A stretch of DNA of 64,000 bases from Deltaproteobacteria bacterium (GTDB lineage: Bacteria; Desulfobacterota; Syntrophorhabdia; Syntrophorhabdales; Syntrophorhabdaceae): positions 27,883-91,882 of the forward strand of contig JAKLET010000015.1 of assembly GCA_022711595.1 (NCBI GenBank). The letters run 5' to 3'. A model generated the notes under the pieces. The model worked only from the letters and a program-made list of their open reading frames with translations, was not told the DNA's origin and searched no databases. Made by a program: the position numbers and the translations under genes. Shown here in pieces: positions 1 to 11,045 of the stretch. How positions within the stretch are numbered: position 1 is the first letter of the stretch; the number at the start of each line of letters is the position of its first letter.

Positions 1-107
1 CGGCCGGCCCTGCGACAAGCAGTCTCTAGGATGGCAACGTTCAATAGCGGCAGGTTGGCACCACGGTTATGGAACTGCGGCAATACTAAATGCCTTACTA
101 TCATCAT
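1..107 (-). CDS. Partial CDS, possible B12-binding radical SAM protein (N-terminus only)
   Basis: An open frame starts at ATG 107-105 and runs off the window edge after 35 codons. Its start overlaps the stop of the radical SAM gene (ATGA overlap) and is preceded by an AAGGAG ribosome site, so it is translationally coupled and in the same operon. The visible residues (LVLPQFHNRGANLPLLNVA, followed by an alanine/arginine-rich helix ending in RRAG) have the shape of the first beta-alpha unit of cobalamin-binding domains found at the N-terminus of class B radical SAM enzymes. That resemblance is an inference from 35 residues. The gene itself is well supported; the function is not. Confidence 0.45.
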   Translation of the reverse strand, partial: MMIVRHLVLPQFHNRGANLPLLNVAILETACRRAG

Positions 108-1435
108 ATCTCCTTTTCGATTGCCTGCCGTATTCGGCAGGCCAGGTAAGGATTGTTTTCAATACGGTGCAGGAAACGCATTATAGTCTCGAAGAATGGT
201 AGCCGTGCGCATTGGCCTGAAAGGCGCCGTTTCTCGTGGTATTGTTCTGGAGGCAATGCGCCTGTACGGACAACCCTTGCGGGACAGCCAAAGCAGAGAT
301 AACGCGCGAAGCATTCAGCGCATGGCATCCTATTCCCCTTGCGATTAATCTCCATAAACCATTCCGGTTCGTGAAGACCGTTAGCTGCACCGAGATAGCG
401 TGCATCATCCCTGTCGGCAAAGTGAAAACAAGGGTACACACCCCCCAAGGCTCCGAACGCCAACTTGGAGGCAGGTGAAACTGGGCACACGCGGTCGTCA
501 CGCACACGGTACATGTATGCGCTTATTGGCCGTATCGTCTCGCGCGGGAGTTGCACATCGTCCACCCTTGTAGCATGCGCAAAAATGAAAAGGGCGTTCT
601 CGACTTTCTGCAACCGATTGAGATTTATCTCGCGAATGGTCTCGAAAGGGAATGCAAATTCCGGTGTAGTTGGCCACACCAAAGCTATTGAAACCTTTTG
701 AACAAAAGGGAACTGGCGGCGGAGGTGGCATTCCACATCGGTAGGCAAGAAACCGGCCGATTTGTGAGCTGGGGTGTAGGTTGCCGCCAAGTCGAATTCA
801 ACACCCGAGGCTTGAAGCATTCTTATAGCCGACGAAGTATGCTCATAGCTGCCATGGCCTCGATTGAGGTCATGGATTTCCGCTGGACCATCGCAACTCA
901 CAACCCAGCGAATCCCAAACTGAAGCGACATCGCCGTTGCGTCGATGAGTACACTGGCCGGGGCGATTGCGCTTGTAAATAACGATTTTCGCAGAACCCG
1001 TATACCCGCTCGCTCCAAGCGAGATAAAATGTGACCAACAATGGGAAGATTGAGCAGGGGTTCGCCACCGATAAAGGATAGACTAACCAGTTCGGCACAG
1101 CGTCTAGAAAGCAGGTCTACCGCACGGTCTGCAATCTCTTGAGACATCATCGGACCGCTTCTTTGCCTGTGGTTCCGATGTATGTAGCAATAGGCACACA
1201 CACCAGTACATTGCTGGGTAACCTCAAATACGGCATTGCCGAGACTGTGTTTGAATCCCCTGTTTGGAACTGTTGGACGGATGATATCAAGTGAGCGCCA
1301 AGTCCGAACCTGCTGGACGAGGGTCTCCACTGCGCTCGTACTCTGGCCTGGTTTGAGCTCGAAAAACGAAAAGGTACGGCCACAGAACAGAACCTTTCTC
1401 TCTCCGTCTTGAAACCACAATGCATTCTTCAGCAC
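104..1435 (-). CDS. Radical SAM/SPASM peptide-modifying enzyme
   Basis: 443 aa, GTG start. It carries the radical SAM cluster motif CxxxCxxC (C76, C80, C83, in QQCTGVCAYC), the glycine motif FIGGEPLLN and a C-terminal SPASM region with several cysteines (CPVSPASK, YPCFHF, PCAECFARYLCFGCPAR), which in this superfamily hold auxiliary 4Fe-4S clusters. Such enzymes use S-adenosylmethionine radicals to modify peptides (thioether or C-C crosslinks, epimers) or act as sulfatase-type maturases. About 60 residues precede the catalytic barrel and could be a peptide-recognition region. It lies 47 bp after a gene for an unknown 172-aa protein and is coupled to a third gene. The substrate is not identifiable from sequence; a ribosomal peptide pathway is the best inference. 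Confidence 0.85.
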   Translation of the reverse strand: MLKNALWFQDGERKVLFCGRTFSFFELKPGQSTSAVETLVQQVRTWRSLDIIRPTVPNRGFKHSLGNAVFEVTQQCTGVCAYCYIHRNHRQRSGPMMSQEIADRAVDLLSRRCAELVSLSFIGGEPLLNLPIVGHILSRLERAGIRVLRKSLFTSAIAPASVLIDATAMSLQFGIRWVVSCDGPAEIHDLNRGHGSYEHTSSAIRMLQASGVEFDLAATYTPAHKSAGFLPTDVECHLRRQFPFVQKVSIALVWPTTPEFAFPFETIREINLNRLQKVENALFIFAHATRVDDVQLPRETIRPISAYMYRVRDDRVCPVSPASKLAFGALGGVYPCFHFADRDDARYLGAANGLHEPEWFMEINRKGNRMPCAECFARYLCFGCPARVVRTGALPPEQYHEKRRLSGQCARLPFFETIMRFLHRIENNPYLACRIRQAIEKEI

Positions 1436-1482
1436 GTAGTCTTATCCGCCTCGGCTTGCCAGTTGCAGACAAGGATCCAATG

Positions 1483-2001
1483 TTACATAATCAAGTCGTC
1501 GTCTGTGTGGCCGGCGTCACATGTAACGTGCATCTCAATCGCCCCAACTTCCGGAGGTGCCGAAACGGAAACTCCGGCCAAAACCGCCTCAAACTCTTCG
1601 AATACCCGGGCCCTTGCAGGCTCATCCAAGACCTTGAGCGGCTCCTCGAGGCGCTTACGAAAATCCTTTCCCGCGGGTGGGGACTCAGCCGAGACGACAA
1701 ATGTGCGCACCAGGAGACCAACCGTACCCTTGCGAACAAACACACGCACGACGGGCACAACCTCGCTCCCGATTTGCCGCTCAGGCAATCTAAGTATTGC
1801 AAGAACGTCAGATTGCGAAAACTCGAGACGCTCGTGGCGGTCCACAAATGGAATCCGGTCAAGTATCAGTCTTCTCCTATCTTGGTCTGAATAGGGAATT
1901 CCAACATAGGACACCGTGTCGGCACGAAGTTGCGCGTCATCGATAAACTTTTGCTCGCCGAAAGGGCGAAGGTTAGAGAAAAACTCTTCAAGATTCTGCA
2001 T
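1483..2001 (-). CDS. Unknown 172-aa protein in the radical SAM operon
   Basis: The start is placed at ATG 2001-1999 because GGGGGAG lies just upstream; a GTG 30 bases earlier would extend it by 10 residues but lacks a good ribosome site. No known domain was recognised. The protein is soluble, charged and has no signal peptide or membrane segment. It ends in a distinctive tail (EMHVTCDAGHTDDDLIM) with a single cysteine. Being the first gene of the operon, 47 bp before the radical SAM enzyme, it could be a substrate carrier, a partner protein or an unusually long precursor whose C-terminal tail is modified; none of these is shown. Confidence 0.65.
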   Translation of the reverse strand: MQNLEEFFSNLRPFGEQKFIDDAQLRADTVSYVGIPYSDQDRRRLILDRIPFVDRHERLEFSQSDVLAILRLPERQIGSEVVPVVRVFVRKGTVGLLVRTFVVSAESPPAGKDFRKRLEEPLKVLDEPARARVFEEFEAVLAGVSVSAPPEVGAIEMHVTCDAGHTDDDLIM

Positions 2002-2073
2002 ATTATCTCCCCCTAAGTTCGACCTGCACACTTTCTGGGCATGATGATGGTCAAAGAGCTACTAATTAGTTTA

Positions 2074-2101
2074 ATTGTAACAGATTATTAGAACAATGCA
2101 A
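2074..2101 (-). promoter_or_regulatory. Predicted sigma-70-type promoter for the radical SAM operon
   Basis: On the minus strand TTGCAT (2101-2096) and TACAAT (2079-2074) are separated by 16 bases in an AT-rich stretch. The predicted start of transcription is about 65 bases before the first gene of the operon. No other promoter-like pair was noticed in the 330-base intergenic stretch 2032-2365, which is otherwise AT-rich and empty. Confidence 0.45.
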
Positions 2102-2356
2102 GAGGTTAATTCGGCGGCCATTACAGCGGCACCTTCCTCACCGATTTTATACGGAACTATTGAAAACCATTTGTACTGTCCAATTGAAATACTCTACCAG
2201 AATTTGTAGATTTCAGGAAGTAACTGTGCCTTTCTGGCATTTGTCATATTTTTTTTAATTTTCACACTATATATTTAATTTTTCAAAAGCGCACATTAGA
2301 ATGTAGACGTTGAACGGTAAATATTTATCTGTCTCTCGGTTAAGTTGATCTAGTCT

Positions 2357-2481
2357 ATTCCTGTTCTAGATCGAAGATGATATCAAGACAGCGAGGAGGA
2401 ACCGACGCAGGTGTACTGAAGTACATCGAGAAGTGCGACGACGAAGATAACGAAGAGAGCGCTCCGATTTAGAACAGGAAT
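2357..2481. repeat. Palindromic repeat-like element (125 bp)
   Basis: Perfect 12-base inverted ends (ATTCCTGTTCTA at 2357-2368 and its complement at 2470-2481) enclose 101 bases with a central hairpin (TGTAC-TGAA-GTACA). The interior has an even, GA-rich composition unlike either neighbour. It overlaps the 3' end of the small membrane-protein gene and supplies its last 38 or so codons. It looks like a dispersed palindromic element; no second copy was noticed in this window. Confidence 0.55.
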
Positions 2482-2680
2482 TAGATTCGTTCCATACAGA
2501 CTTGATCTTGTCCATAATCGCCTGGGTGACCATCTTCTGTATCATGGTCATGAGGACGGGGAAATTGATGACCTGAACGGCTGTGCCGTAGGCGCTCGTC
2601 GCAATCAAAAAGAGGATGAGAATCCCGCAGATCACTTTCCCTGTCCTCGTTCCAAAAAACATTCGTACTCTGTCTTTCAT
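2366..2680 (-). CDS. Small membrane protein whose C-terminus is encoded by a palindromic repeat
   Basis: About 104 aa from ATG 2680-2678, chosen because GGAGGG lies six bases upstream; a longer open frame reaches further upstream without a ribosome site. One hydrophobic segment (ICGILILFLIATSAYG) near residues 14-30 suggests a membrane anchor or uncleaved signal. The last 38 or so residues are Ser/Arg/Leu-rich and come entirely from the palindromic element, so the ancestral protein probably ended near residue 66. No family was recognised. It is a single gene between the radical SAM operon and the autotransporter. Confidence 0.45.
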   Translation of the reverse strand: MKDRVRMFFGTRTGKVICGILILFLIATSAYGTAVQVINFPVLMTMIQKMVTQAIMDKIKSVWNESNSCSKSERSLRYLRRRTSRCTSVHLRRFLLAVLISSSI

Positions 2681-5659
<2,979 letters not shown>

Positions 5660-5864
5660 GGAATGATTTCTTATTCTCCTCCAACTCTGGAAATAAAAAA
5701 CACCGCTGGACAGGGACCATGGAACTTTCTTAAACAGATAGCTTTGCCATGATTACGGATTATAACAGACGTGCACCCACAGATTACTTACAGATTGCAG
5801 ATAATAGTTCTCATAATTTAATATTGCCGTTATTAAAGATGGGGAAGATGTCCAGGATAAGTCA

Positions 5865-6146
5865 ATGAAATCCATAGACAGGTGTCCGGACAGACAGATA
5901 AAAGACCGTCAATCTCGGTTCCCACGTTTTCATCGGCAATCGACGTGCGTCTGTGATTATTCTTCAAATATAAAACTGGGTTTAACATACCGAATACAAG
6001 GAACTCCCTTAATGGATGTTTTGCCTATCTCAAAGAACTGGTGGGGGTTCACCGGGGATCTAAAAGAAATCTTAAAAACAAGATCATTGAAGACATTCTA
6101 TGGGGACAATAAAGTCATGTTTTTTGATATTAAGCCGATGTTTTGA
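5865..6146 (+). CDS. Doubtful small ORF in the divergent intergenic region
   Basis: 93 codons from ATG 5865, preceded by AGGATAAG, encoding a charged protein with no recognised domain. It lies in the 697-bp space between the autotransporter (5659) and the CHAT gene (6357). The composition is not clearly coding. The rest of 5660-6356 shows an AT-rich probable promoter region (5750-5840) and an 11-bp inverted repeat (6076-6086 with 6154-6164), but no other gene. Confidence 0.2.
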   Translation: MKSIDRCPDRQIKDRQSRFPRFHRQSTCVCDYSSNIKLGLTYRIQGTPLMDVLPISKNWWGFTGDLKEILKTRSLKTFYGDNKVMFFDIKPMF

Positions 6147-6356
6147 TGATCATTGATCTTGTTTCTTTCGGGAAGATATGAAGTCTGTGTTTGCCCGCAC
6201 ATAAAATGCCTTTCAGGCAGTCGTGATCTGGGCCCACCCGGTGCAGACGGCCACTATTTCGCTTGCAACATCAGTGACATTGGGAGAGAATGGTATAAAC
6301 GAACAGGTTCGGGAACATTTTATCAGGCAACGCTGTCTGATATGCATGGGATGCCG

Positions 6357-9300
6357 ATGAAAAAGCGATCCATACGGGAATTTATATGCCGGGCAGTGGT
6401 TATCTTTTGTGTCATTGCCCTCTTCCTTCCTTCAATATCCTCACCGCAAACAACGGAAGAGATCAATAAGATCATCGAGCAATTCATGCAGCTTTCCCGG
6501 GAGGGAAAGTATCGGGAGGCCATTCCTGTCGCTGAAAAAATACTGGCGATCTATGAAAGGATCAATGGCCCCGAACATCGTGATGTTGCAACCGCACTGA
6601 GCAATCTTGCGGGGCTCCATTACGATCTTGGAGACTACCGGAAAGCACAGCCTCTTTATCAACGCTCTCTTGAGATCAAGGAAAAGGTTTTAGGCACCGA
6701 TCATCCTGACACTGTAAACACCATGCGCGCCCTGGCAGAAACCTGTCGCTTCACCGGAGAATACGCAAAGGCAGAGCTTCTCTACAAACGTGTGCTCGCG
6801 ATCAAGGAAAAGACTTTGGGGCCTGACCACCCCGAGACCGCGGCCGCCCTCAACAATCTGGCCGAGCTGTACAGATCCGTGCGTGATTACGTGAAAGCAG
6901 AACCTCTCTACAAGCGTTCGCTTGAGATCAAGGAAAAGACCCTGGGGCCTGACCACCCCGAGACCGCGACCGCTCTCAACAACCTGGCCCTGCTCTACGA
7001 TGCCGTTGACGAATATACGAAGGCTGAAGCCTTCTTCAAGCGGTCCCTTTCCATTCGTGAAAGATCTCTCGGCCCTGATCATGCTCTTACTGCCCAATCT
7101 CTTAACAATCTTGCAGGGCTTTATATGTCCATCGGTGAATATGCGAAGGCCGAGCCCCTCTACAAACGGTCTCTGGCAATATATGAAAAAACACTCGGGC
7201 CCGATCACCCCGAGACGGCCACCATCGCGGCCAACCTGGCATCGTTCTACAAAACCATTGGTGACTATGCGAAGGCCGAACCCCTTTATAAACGCTCCCT
7301 TGCGATATATGAAAACGCGCTCGGACCGGATAATTACGAAGTTGCATCCATACTTGATGATCTGGCAGGGCTCTTTCTTCTTTCTGGTGAATACCAGAGA
7401 TCACGTACCCTTTATGAGCGCGCCCTCTCAATTCATAAAAAAGTGTTTGGCCCCGACCACCTTGCCACCACATCGTCCCTTAGCGGTCTGGCAAAGTTCT
7501 TTCAGGAAATGGGTGATTACGCAACATCTGAATCCCTGTTTAAAAAGGTCCTGGCTATCCATGAGAGATCCCTCGGGCCGATGCATCGCAGCACTTCTGC
7601 TTCCCTCAATAACCTGGCTCTGCTCTATGTTCTCATGGGGGACCCTTCAAAAGCGGTGCCTCTCTATATTCGGTCTGTCACGATCACGGAAAAGGTCCTT
7701 GGCCCCGACCATCCATCCACCGCAATAGCCATTAACAATCTTGCAAATATGTATGAATCAATAGGCGATTACGCGACAGCCGAATCCTTATATAAACGCT
7801 CCCTCGCGATCAGAGAGAAAACCCTCGGCCCGGACCATCCCGACACCGCCAACGCCCTCAACAACCTTGCGGTGCTCTACAACACGACCGGCGATTACGG
7901 GAAGGCTGAGCCCCTCTACAAGCGCTCCCTTACGATACACGAAAAGGTACTCGGGTCAAACCATCCCAACACCGCCAACGCCCTCAACAACCTTTGCGTC
8001 CTCTATGCAGCCACAGGCAGATACGGGGAGGCTTTCGATCTGCGGCTCCGTGCTCAGCGCATCGACTCGAACCTCATCGACCAGGTGATGGGGTTCACCT
8101 CGGAGGGCCAGAAGATGAAGTTCCTCGCGACGAAGGAACACACCCTCTACGGCTTCCTCACCCTCGCCGGTCTCCACAAGAAGGATGACAGGGACGCCCT
8201 CGAGAGGGCCCTCACCGTCTGGCTCCAGCGCAAGGGCGTGGTGCTGGAGGCACAGAAGCGCTTCCAGGACGCCCTCGCCCTGTCAGACGACCCGAAGGTG
8301 GCGGAGAGGTTCCAGGAGCTGGCACGGATGCGGGCACAGCTCTCCAGGCTCATCTTCTCGGGCCCGGGAAAGGAGGGGCCGGACGCGTACAGGAAGAAGC
8401 TCGTTGAGCTTGAGGCGCAGAAGGAAAGGCTTGAGGCGGAACTCAGCAAGATGAGCGATGCCTTCGCGAAGACGAAGAAGGTGGCAAGGGCGGACACGAG
8501 GCAGGTGGCTTCCTCGCTTCCGAAGGGCAGCGCCCTCATAGACTTCGTGAGGCTCCCCATCTATAACTTCACCGCGAGGAAGGAACAGAAGAGATGGGGC
8601 CCTCCCCGCTACTTCGCCTTCGTCCTCCCCGCGGGCAGGCCGGACGGGGTCTCGCTCATAGACCTCGGCGACGCAGGGGAGATAGACAGACTCATCGGGG
8701 AGCTCAAGCGTAATATCGGCAATCATCAGGGAGACCCGGAAGGAAAAGATTCTTCCCGCATCTCCAGGAAGCTCTACAACCTTGTCTTCGCCCCTGTCAA
8801 AAAGGGGCTCAAGGACGTGAAGGAGATCTACATATCTCCCGACGGCAGCCTCAACCTCATCCCCTTCGAGATACTCAAGGGGCCCGACGGCAGATACCTC
8901 ATCGAGGACCACACCTTCAACTACCTGGGGAGCGGCAGGGACATCCTCGGCTTCGGCATGGTGAAGGCGAAGAGCTCTCATCCCCTTGTCATCGGCGACC
9001 CGGACTACGACCTGGACGAGGCGGGGCAGGAGGCCTCCCTCAAGAAGCTGGGGATGGCCCCTCAGAAGAGGTCCTTCGCCGTGCGGTCCGGGGACATGTC
9101 GGCGAAGGGGTTCCCCCCTCTTCCCGGCACGAAGGAGGAGGCCGAGGCCATAGCCTCCCTGCTCGGCAGGAAGGACGCCCTCCTTTACACGGGCAAGGAC
9201 GCCCTGGAAGAGGTCCTGATGAAGCACGGCAGCCCCAGGGTCCTCCACCTCGCCACCCACGGGTTCTTCCTCGCTGACCAGGACCTCCTCGACGAGAAGA

Positions 9301-9743
9301 GGAAGGCCCCCTACGAGAACCCGCTGGCGCGGTCGGGCATCGTCCTCGCCGGGGCCAACAGGTCCATAAAGACGGGGTCAGACGAAGGGCTCATAACGGC
9401 GGAGAAGGTCCTCTCCCTGAGGCTTAGCGGCACTGAGCTCGTGGTGCTGTCCGCATGCGAGACGGGCCTTGGCGACATAAAGAGCGGGGAAGGGGTGTTC
9501 GGCCTGAGACGGGCCTTCACCCAGGCGGGGGCGAAGGGTCTCGTCATGTCCATGTGGAGCGTGCCCGACAGGGAGACGAAGGAGCTCATGGTGAACTTCT
9601 ACACGAACATACTCGTGAAGAAGATGAAACGCTCCGATGCCCTCAGGCAGGCCATACTAACGGAGCTCCCGGAGGTAAAGAAACGCTACGGCCACACCAA
9701 CCCCTTCTTCTGGGGGGCGTTCGTCTATATGGGGGAGCCGTAA
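6357..9743 (+). CDS. Secreted or membrane-anchored TPR-CHAT protease-like protein
   Basis: 1128 aa from ATG 6357; ATGs at 6342 and 6351 and a TTG at 6153 are alternatives, but 6357 places a clean signal-like segment first (MKKRSIREF, then IFCVIALFLPSISS). Thirteen kinesin-light-chain-type TPR units follow (roughly residues 30-600, recurring GDYxKAEPLYKRSLAI and LGPDHPxTA), then a helical linker and a C-terminal CHAT domain. The caspase-like dyad is intact: His968 in HLATHGFF and Cys1034 in SACETG. CHAT proteins are known as caspase-fold proteases, including effectors in defence and maturation pathways. It is divergent from an autotransporter and 37 bp from a small exported-type protein, either of which could be a substrate. 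The G+C content rises sharply in the CHAT half. Confidence 0.9.
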   Translation: MKKRSIREFICRAVVIFCVIALFLPSISSPQTTEEINKIIEQFMQLSREGKYREAIPVAEKILAIYERINGPEHRDVATALSNLAGLHYDLGDYRKAQPLYQRSLEIKEKVLGTDHPDTVNTMRALAETCRFTGEYAKAELLYKRVLAIKEKTLGPDHPETAAALNNLAELYRSVRDYVKAEPLYKRSLEIKEKTLGPDHPETATALNNLALLYDAVDEYTKAEAFFKRSLSIRERSLGPDHALTAQSLNNLAGLYMSIGEYAKAEPLYKRSLAIYEKTLGPDHPETATIAANLASFYKTIGDYAKAEPLYKRSLAIYENALGPDNYEVASILDDLAGLFLLSGEYQRSRTLYERALSIHKKVFGPDHLATTSSLSGLAKFFQEMGDYATSESLFKKVLAIHERSLGPMHRSTSASLNNLALLYVLMGDPSKAVPLYIRSVTITEKVLGPDHPSTAIAINNLANMYESIGDYATAESLYKRSLAIREKTLGPDHPDTANALNNLAVLYNTTGDYGKAEPLYKRSLTIHEKVLGSNHPNTANALNNLCVLYAATGRYGEAFDLRLRAQRIDSNLIDQVMGFTSEGQKMKFLATKEHTLYGFLTLAGLHKKDDRDALERALTVWLQRKGVVLEAQKRFQDALALSDDPKVAERFQELARMRAQLSRLIFSGPGKEGPDAYRKKLVELEAQKERLEAELSKMSDAFAKTKKVARADTRQVASSLPKGSALIDFVRLPIYNFTARKEQKRWGPPRYFAFVLPAGRPDGVSLIDLGDAGEIDRLIGELKRNIGNHQGDPEGKDSSRISRKLYNLVFAPVKKGLKDVKEIYISPDGSLNLIPFEILKGPDGRYLIEDHTFNYLGSGRDILGFGMVKAKSSHPLVIGDPDYDLDEAGQEASLKKLGMAPQKRSFAVRSGDMSAKGFPPLPGTKEEAEAIASLLGRKDALLYTGKDALEEVLMKHGSPRVLHLATHGFFLADQDLLDEKRKAPYENPLARSGIVLAGANRSIKTGSDEGLITAEKVLSLRLSGTELVVLSACETGLGDIKSGEGVFGLRRAFTQAGAKGLVMSMWSVPDRETKELMVNFYTNILVKKMKRSDALRQAILTELPEVKKRYGHTNPFFWGAFVYMGEP

Positions 9744-9780
9744 ACATGATATCTATGGAAAGAATAAGCCGGAGGAAACA

Positions 9781-10200
9781 ATGTCTGAGATAGTCTGTAT
9801 ACTTGCCGGTTTGACATTTCTACTGCCTGCGGCATTTGTGCAGGTTGATAATTCCGTTCAGACACACATGCTGAACCCGGATTTGAATTTAACATGCAAA
9901 GAAACGTTTGCGTCATATGGGGGGCCGAATGGGGAAAAGGTCTATGTTTTTGTTTGGGAACCATATCCTCCAAAACCCGGCGGCCCAATGGCAGCGACCC
10001 GGCAGTGGGACCGCATCGTGGCCGGGGAAAAGATCAAAGTGACCGAAACTGATCAGTTCATGGGAAAAAAACAGAAGGTCTTTGTTGTTCACCTGAAAAG
10101 AAGTTCCCCTGACGCCGTTATCATGATCTATGCATCGGGCGTAACGTTCGATTTCTTCGATAAACTGATCTCATCAATAAAGTACACCGGCTCGCAATAA
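9781..10200 (+). CDS. Small exported-type protein of unknown function downstream of CHAT gene
   Basis: 139 aa with a strong ribosome site (GGAGGAAACA) directly before ATG 9781. A hydrophobic N-terminus (residues 5-20) suggests a signal peptide or anchor. The rest is a mixed beta/alpha protein with motifs such as KVYVFVWEPYPPKPGG and IMIYASGVTFDFFDKLI; no family was recognised. The 37-bp spacing suggests co-transcription with the TPR-CHAT gene, making it a candidate partner or substrate. G+C is lower than in the CHAT domain just upstream. Confidence 0.7.
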   Translation: MSEIVCILAGLTFLLPAAFVQVDNSVQTHMLNPDLNLTCKETFASYGGPNGEKVYVFVWEPYPPKPGGPMAATRQWDRIVAGEKIKVTETDQFMGKKQKVFVVHLKRSSPDAVIMIYASGVTFDFFDKLISSIKYTGSQ

Positions 10201-10261
10201 AAAGTCAGTTTGATATTTCTTATCGAGCCGGCCGATATCTAAAATATCTAAAAATGGTTTT

Positions 10262-10648
10262 TCACCATAATATCTTTACTTTATATTTAGCTATATCCGC
10301 GTCTCGAGTGACAACGGGCATCTTCTCGAGAATAGCCTGACTTATAATGATACGATCAAATGGGTCCCGATGGATGAGCGGGAGGCGGGATACGTGAAGC
10401 GCGTGGCCCATCTGTATCGGGAGAGACTCGATCGCGTTCTTTGCCAGCTGATTGGGGATAAAACGATCAGGTCTGTCCGGCAGGTGGAGCCTTCCCAGGT
10501 CCACTTTTATTGCCATCTCCCATGCTGAAGCCACGCTCAGAAAGAGCTCGTTTTCCGTGTTTCTGATCGCATCACGCACACGCAAGGACAGTTCCGGGCT
10601 GTCCGTTATCCACCACAGGAATGTATGTGTGTCGAGAAGCAGCTTCAT
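10262..10648 (-). CDS. PIN-domain (VapC-like) ribonuclease toxin
   Basis: 128 aa. The PIN fold signature is visible: LLLDTHTFLWW at the N-terminus with the first acidic residue, an internal glutamate in SVASAWEMAIK, and RDPFDRIIISQA plus VVTRDADI near the C-terminus. PIN toxins cleave RNA and are held inactive by an antitoxin. It overlaps the upstream antitoxin gene by four bases (ATGA), the usual arrangement. Some members of this subgroup are annotated only as PIN-domain proteins, so the RNA target is unknown. Confidence 0.9.
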   Translation of the reverse strand: MKLLLDTHTFLWWITDSPELSLRVRDAIRNTENELFLSVASAWEMAIKVDLGRLHLPDRPDRFIPNQLAKNAIESLPIQMGHALHVSRLPLIHRDPFDRIIISQAILEKMPVVTRDADIAKYKVKILW

Positions 10649-10875
10649 GCCTCATACTCGCGAAGGATAGATTCGGGAAGTGGTTTTTCGAAGTCTTTTC
10701 CTATTTTGACCTTGCCCTTTGCCGTTCCCGCAATCCTTTCACGGGCCTTTTCCCGGACAGGAACAAGGCGGGCAACTGGTCGTCCCGCCCTTGCGATGAT
10801 TATCTCCTCGCCGCTTTCCACGCGGCTGAGCAGTTCTGACAACCTGGTCTTTGCATCGTGCACATTCACTTTCAT
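10645..10875 (-). CDS. Phd/YefM-family antitoxin
   Basis: 76 aa. The N-terminus (VNVHDAKTRLSELLSRVESGEEIIIARAGRPVARLVP, seen in pieces) matches the DNA-binding Phd/YefM fold, and the charged C-terminal tail would wrap the toxin. It is the first gene of the pair and is expected to repress its own promoter through the repeated 8-base element upstream. There is no usual ribosome site between the -10 box and the ATG. Confidence 0.9.
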   Translation of the reverse strand: MKVNVHDAKTRLSELLSRVESGEEIIIARAGRPVARLVPVREKARERIAGTAKGKVKIGKDFEKPLPESILREYEA

Positions 10876-10881
10876 AAACCC

Positions 10882-10910
10882 ATAATAGACTAAGTAGTGG
10901 ACTAAGTCAA
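10882..10910 (-). promoter_or_regulatory. Toxin-antitoxin promoter with overlapping direct-repeat operator
   Basis: Minus strand: TTGACT (10910-10905), a 17-base spacer, then TATTAT (10887-10882), a near-consensus sigma-70 promoter. Two copies of an 8-base word (GACTAAGT on the plus strand, 10888-10895 and 10900-10907) cover the spacer and -35 box and probably bind the antitoxin. Only six bases separate the -10 box from the ATG, so transcription would start at or next to the start codon. Confidence 0.75.
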
Positions 10911-11045
10911 GTCATGCACCTGCAGTCATTGCATCTCCCGTCCGCAAAAAAGCTTTTTCCGTGATCCAACACAAAAGAATATGGAATTATCTTCCCGACC
11001 CTCAAACTATCAAACTGTGAAACTTTCAAATTTTCTTTACGCCTC

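Noticed and set aside
8283..9260. 325-codon minus-strand frame opposite the CHAT domain
   Set aside because: Shadow frame in GC-rich DNA; the CHAT dyad on the plus strand is decisive.
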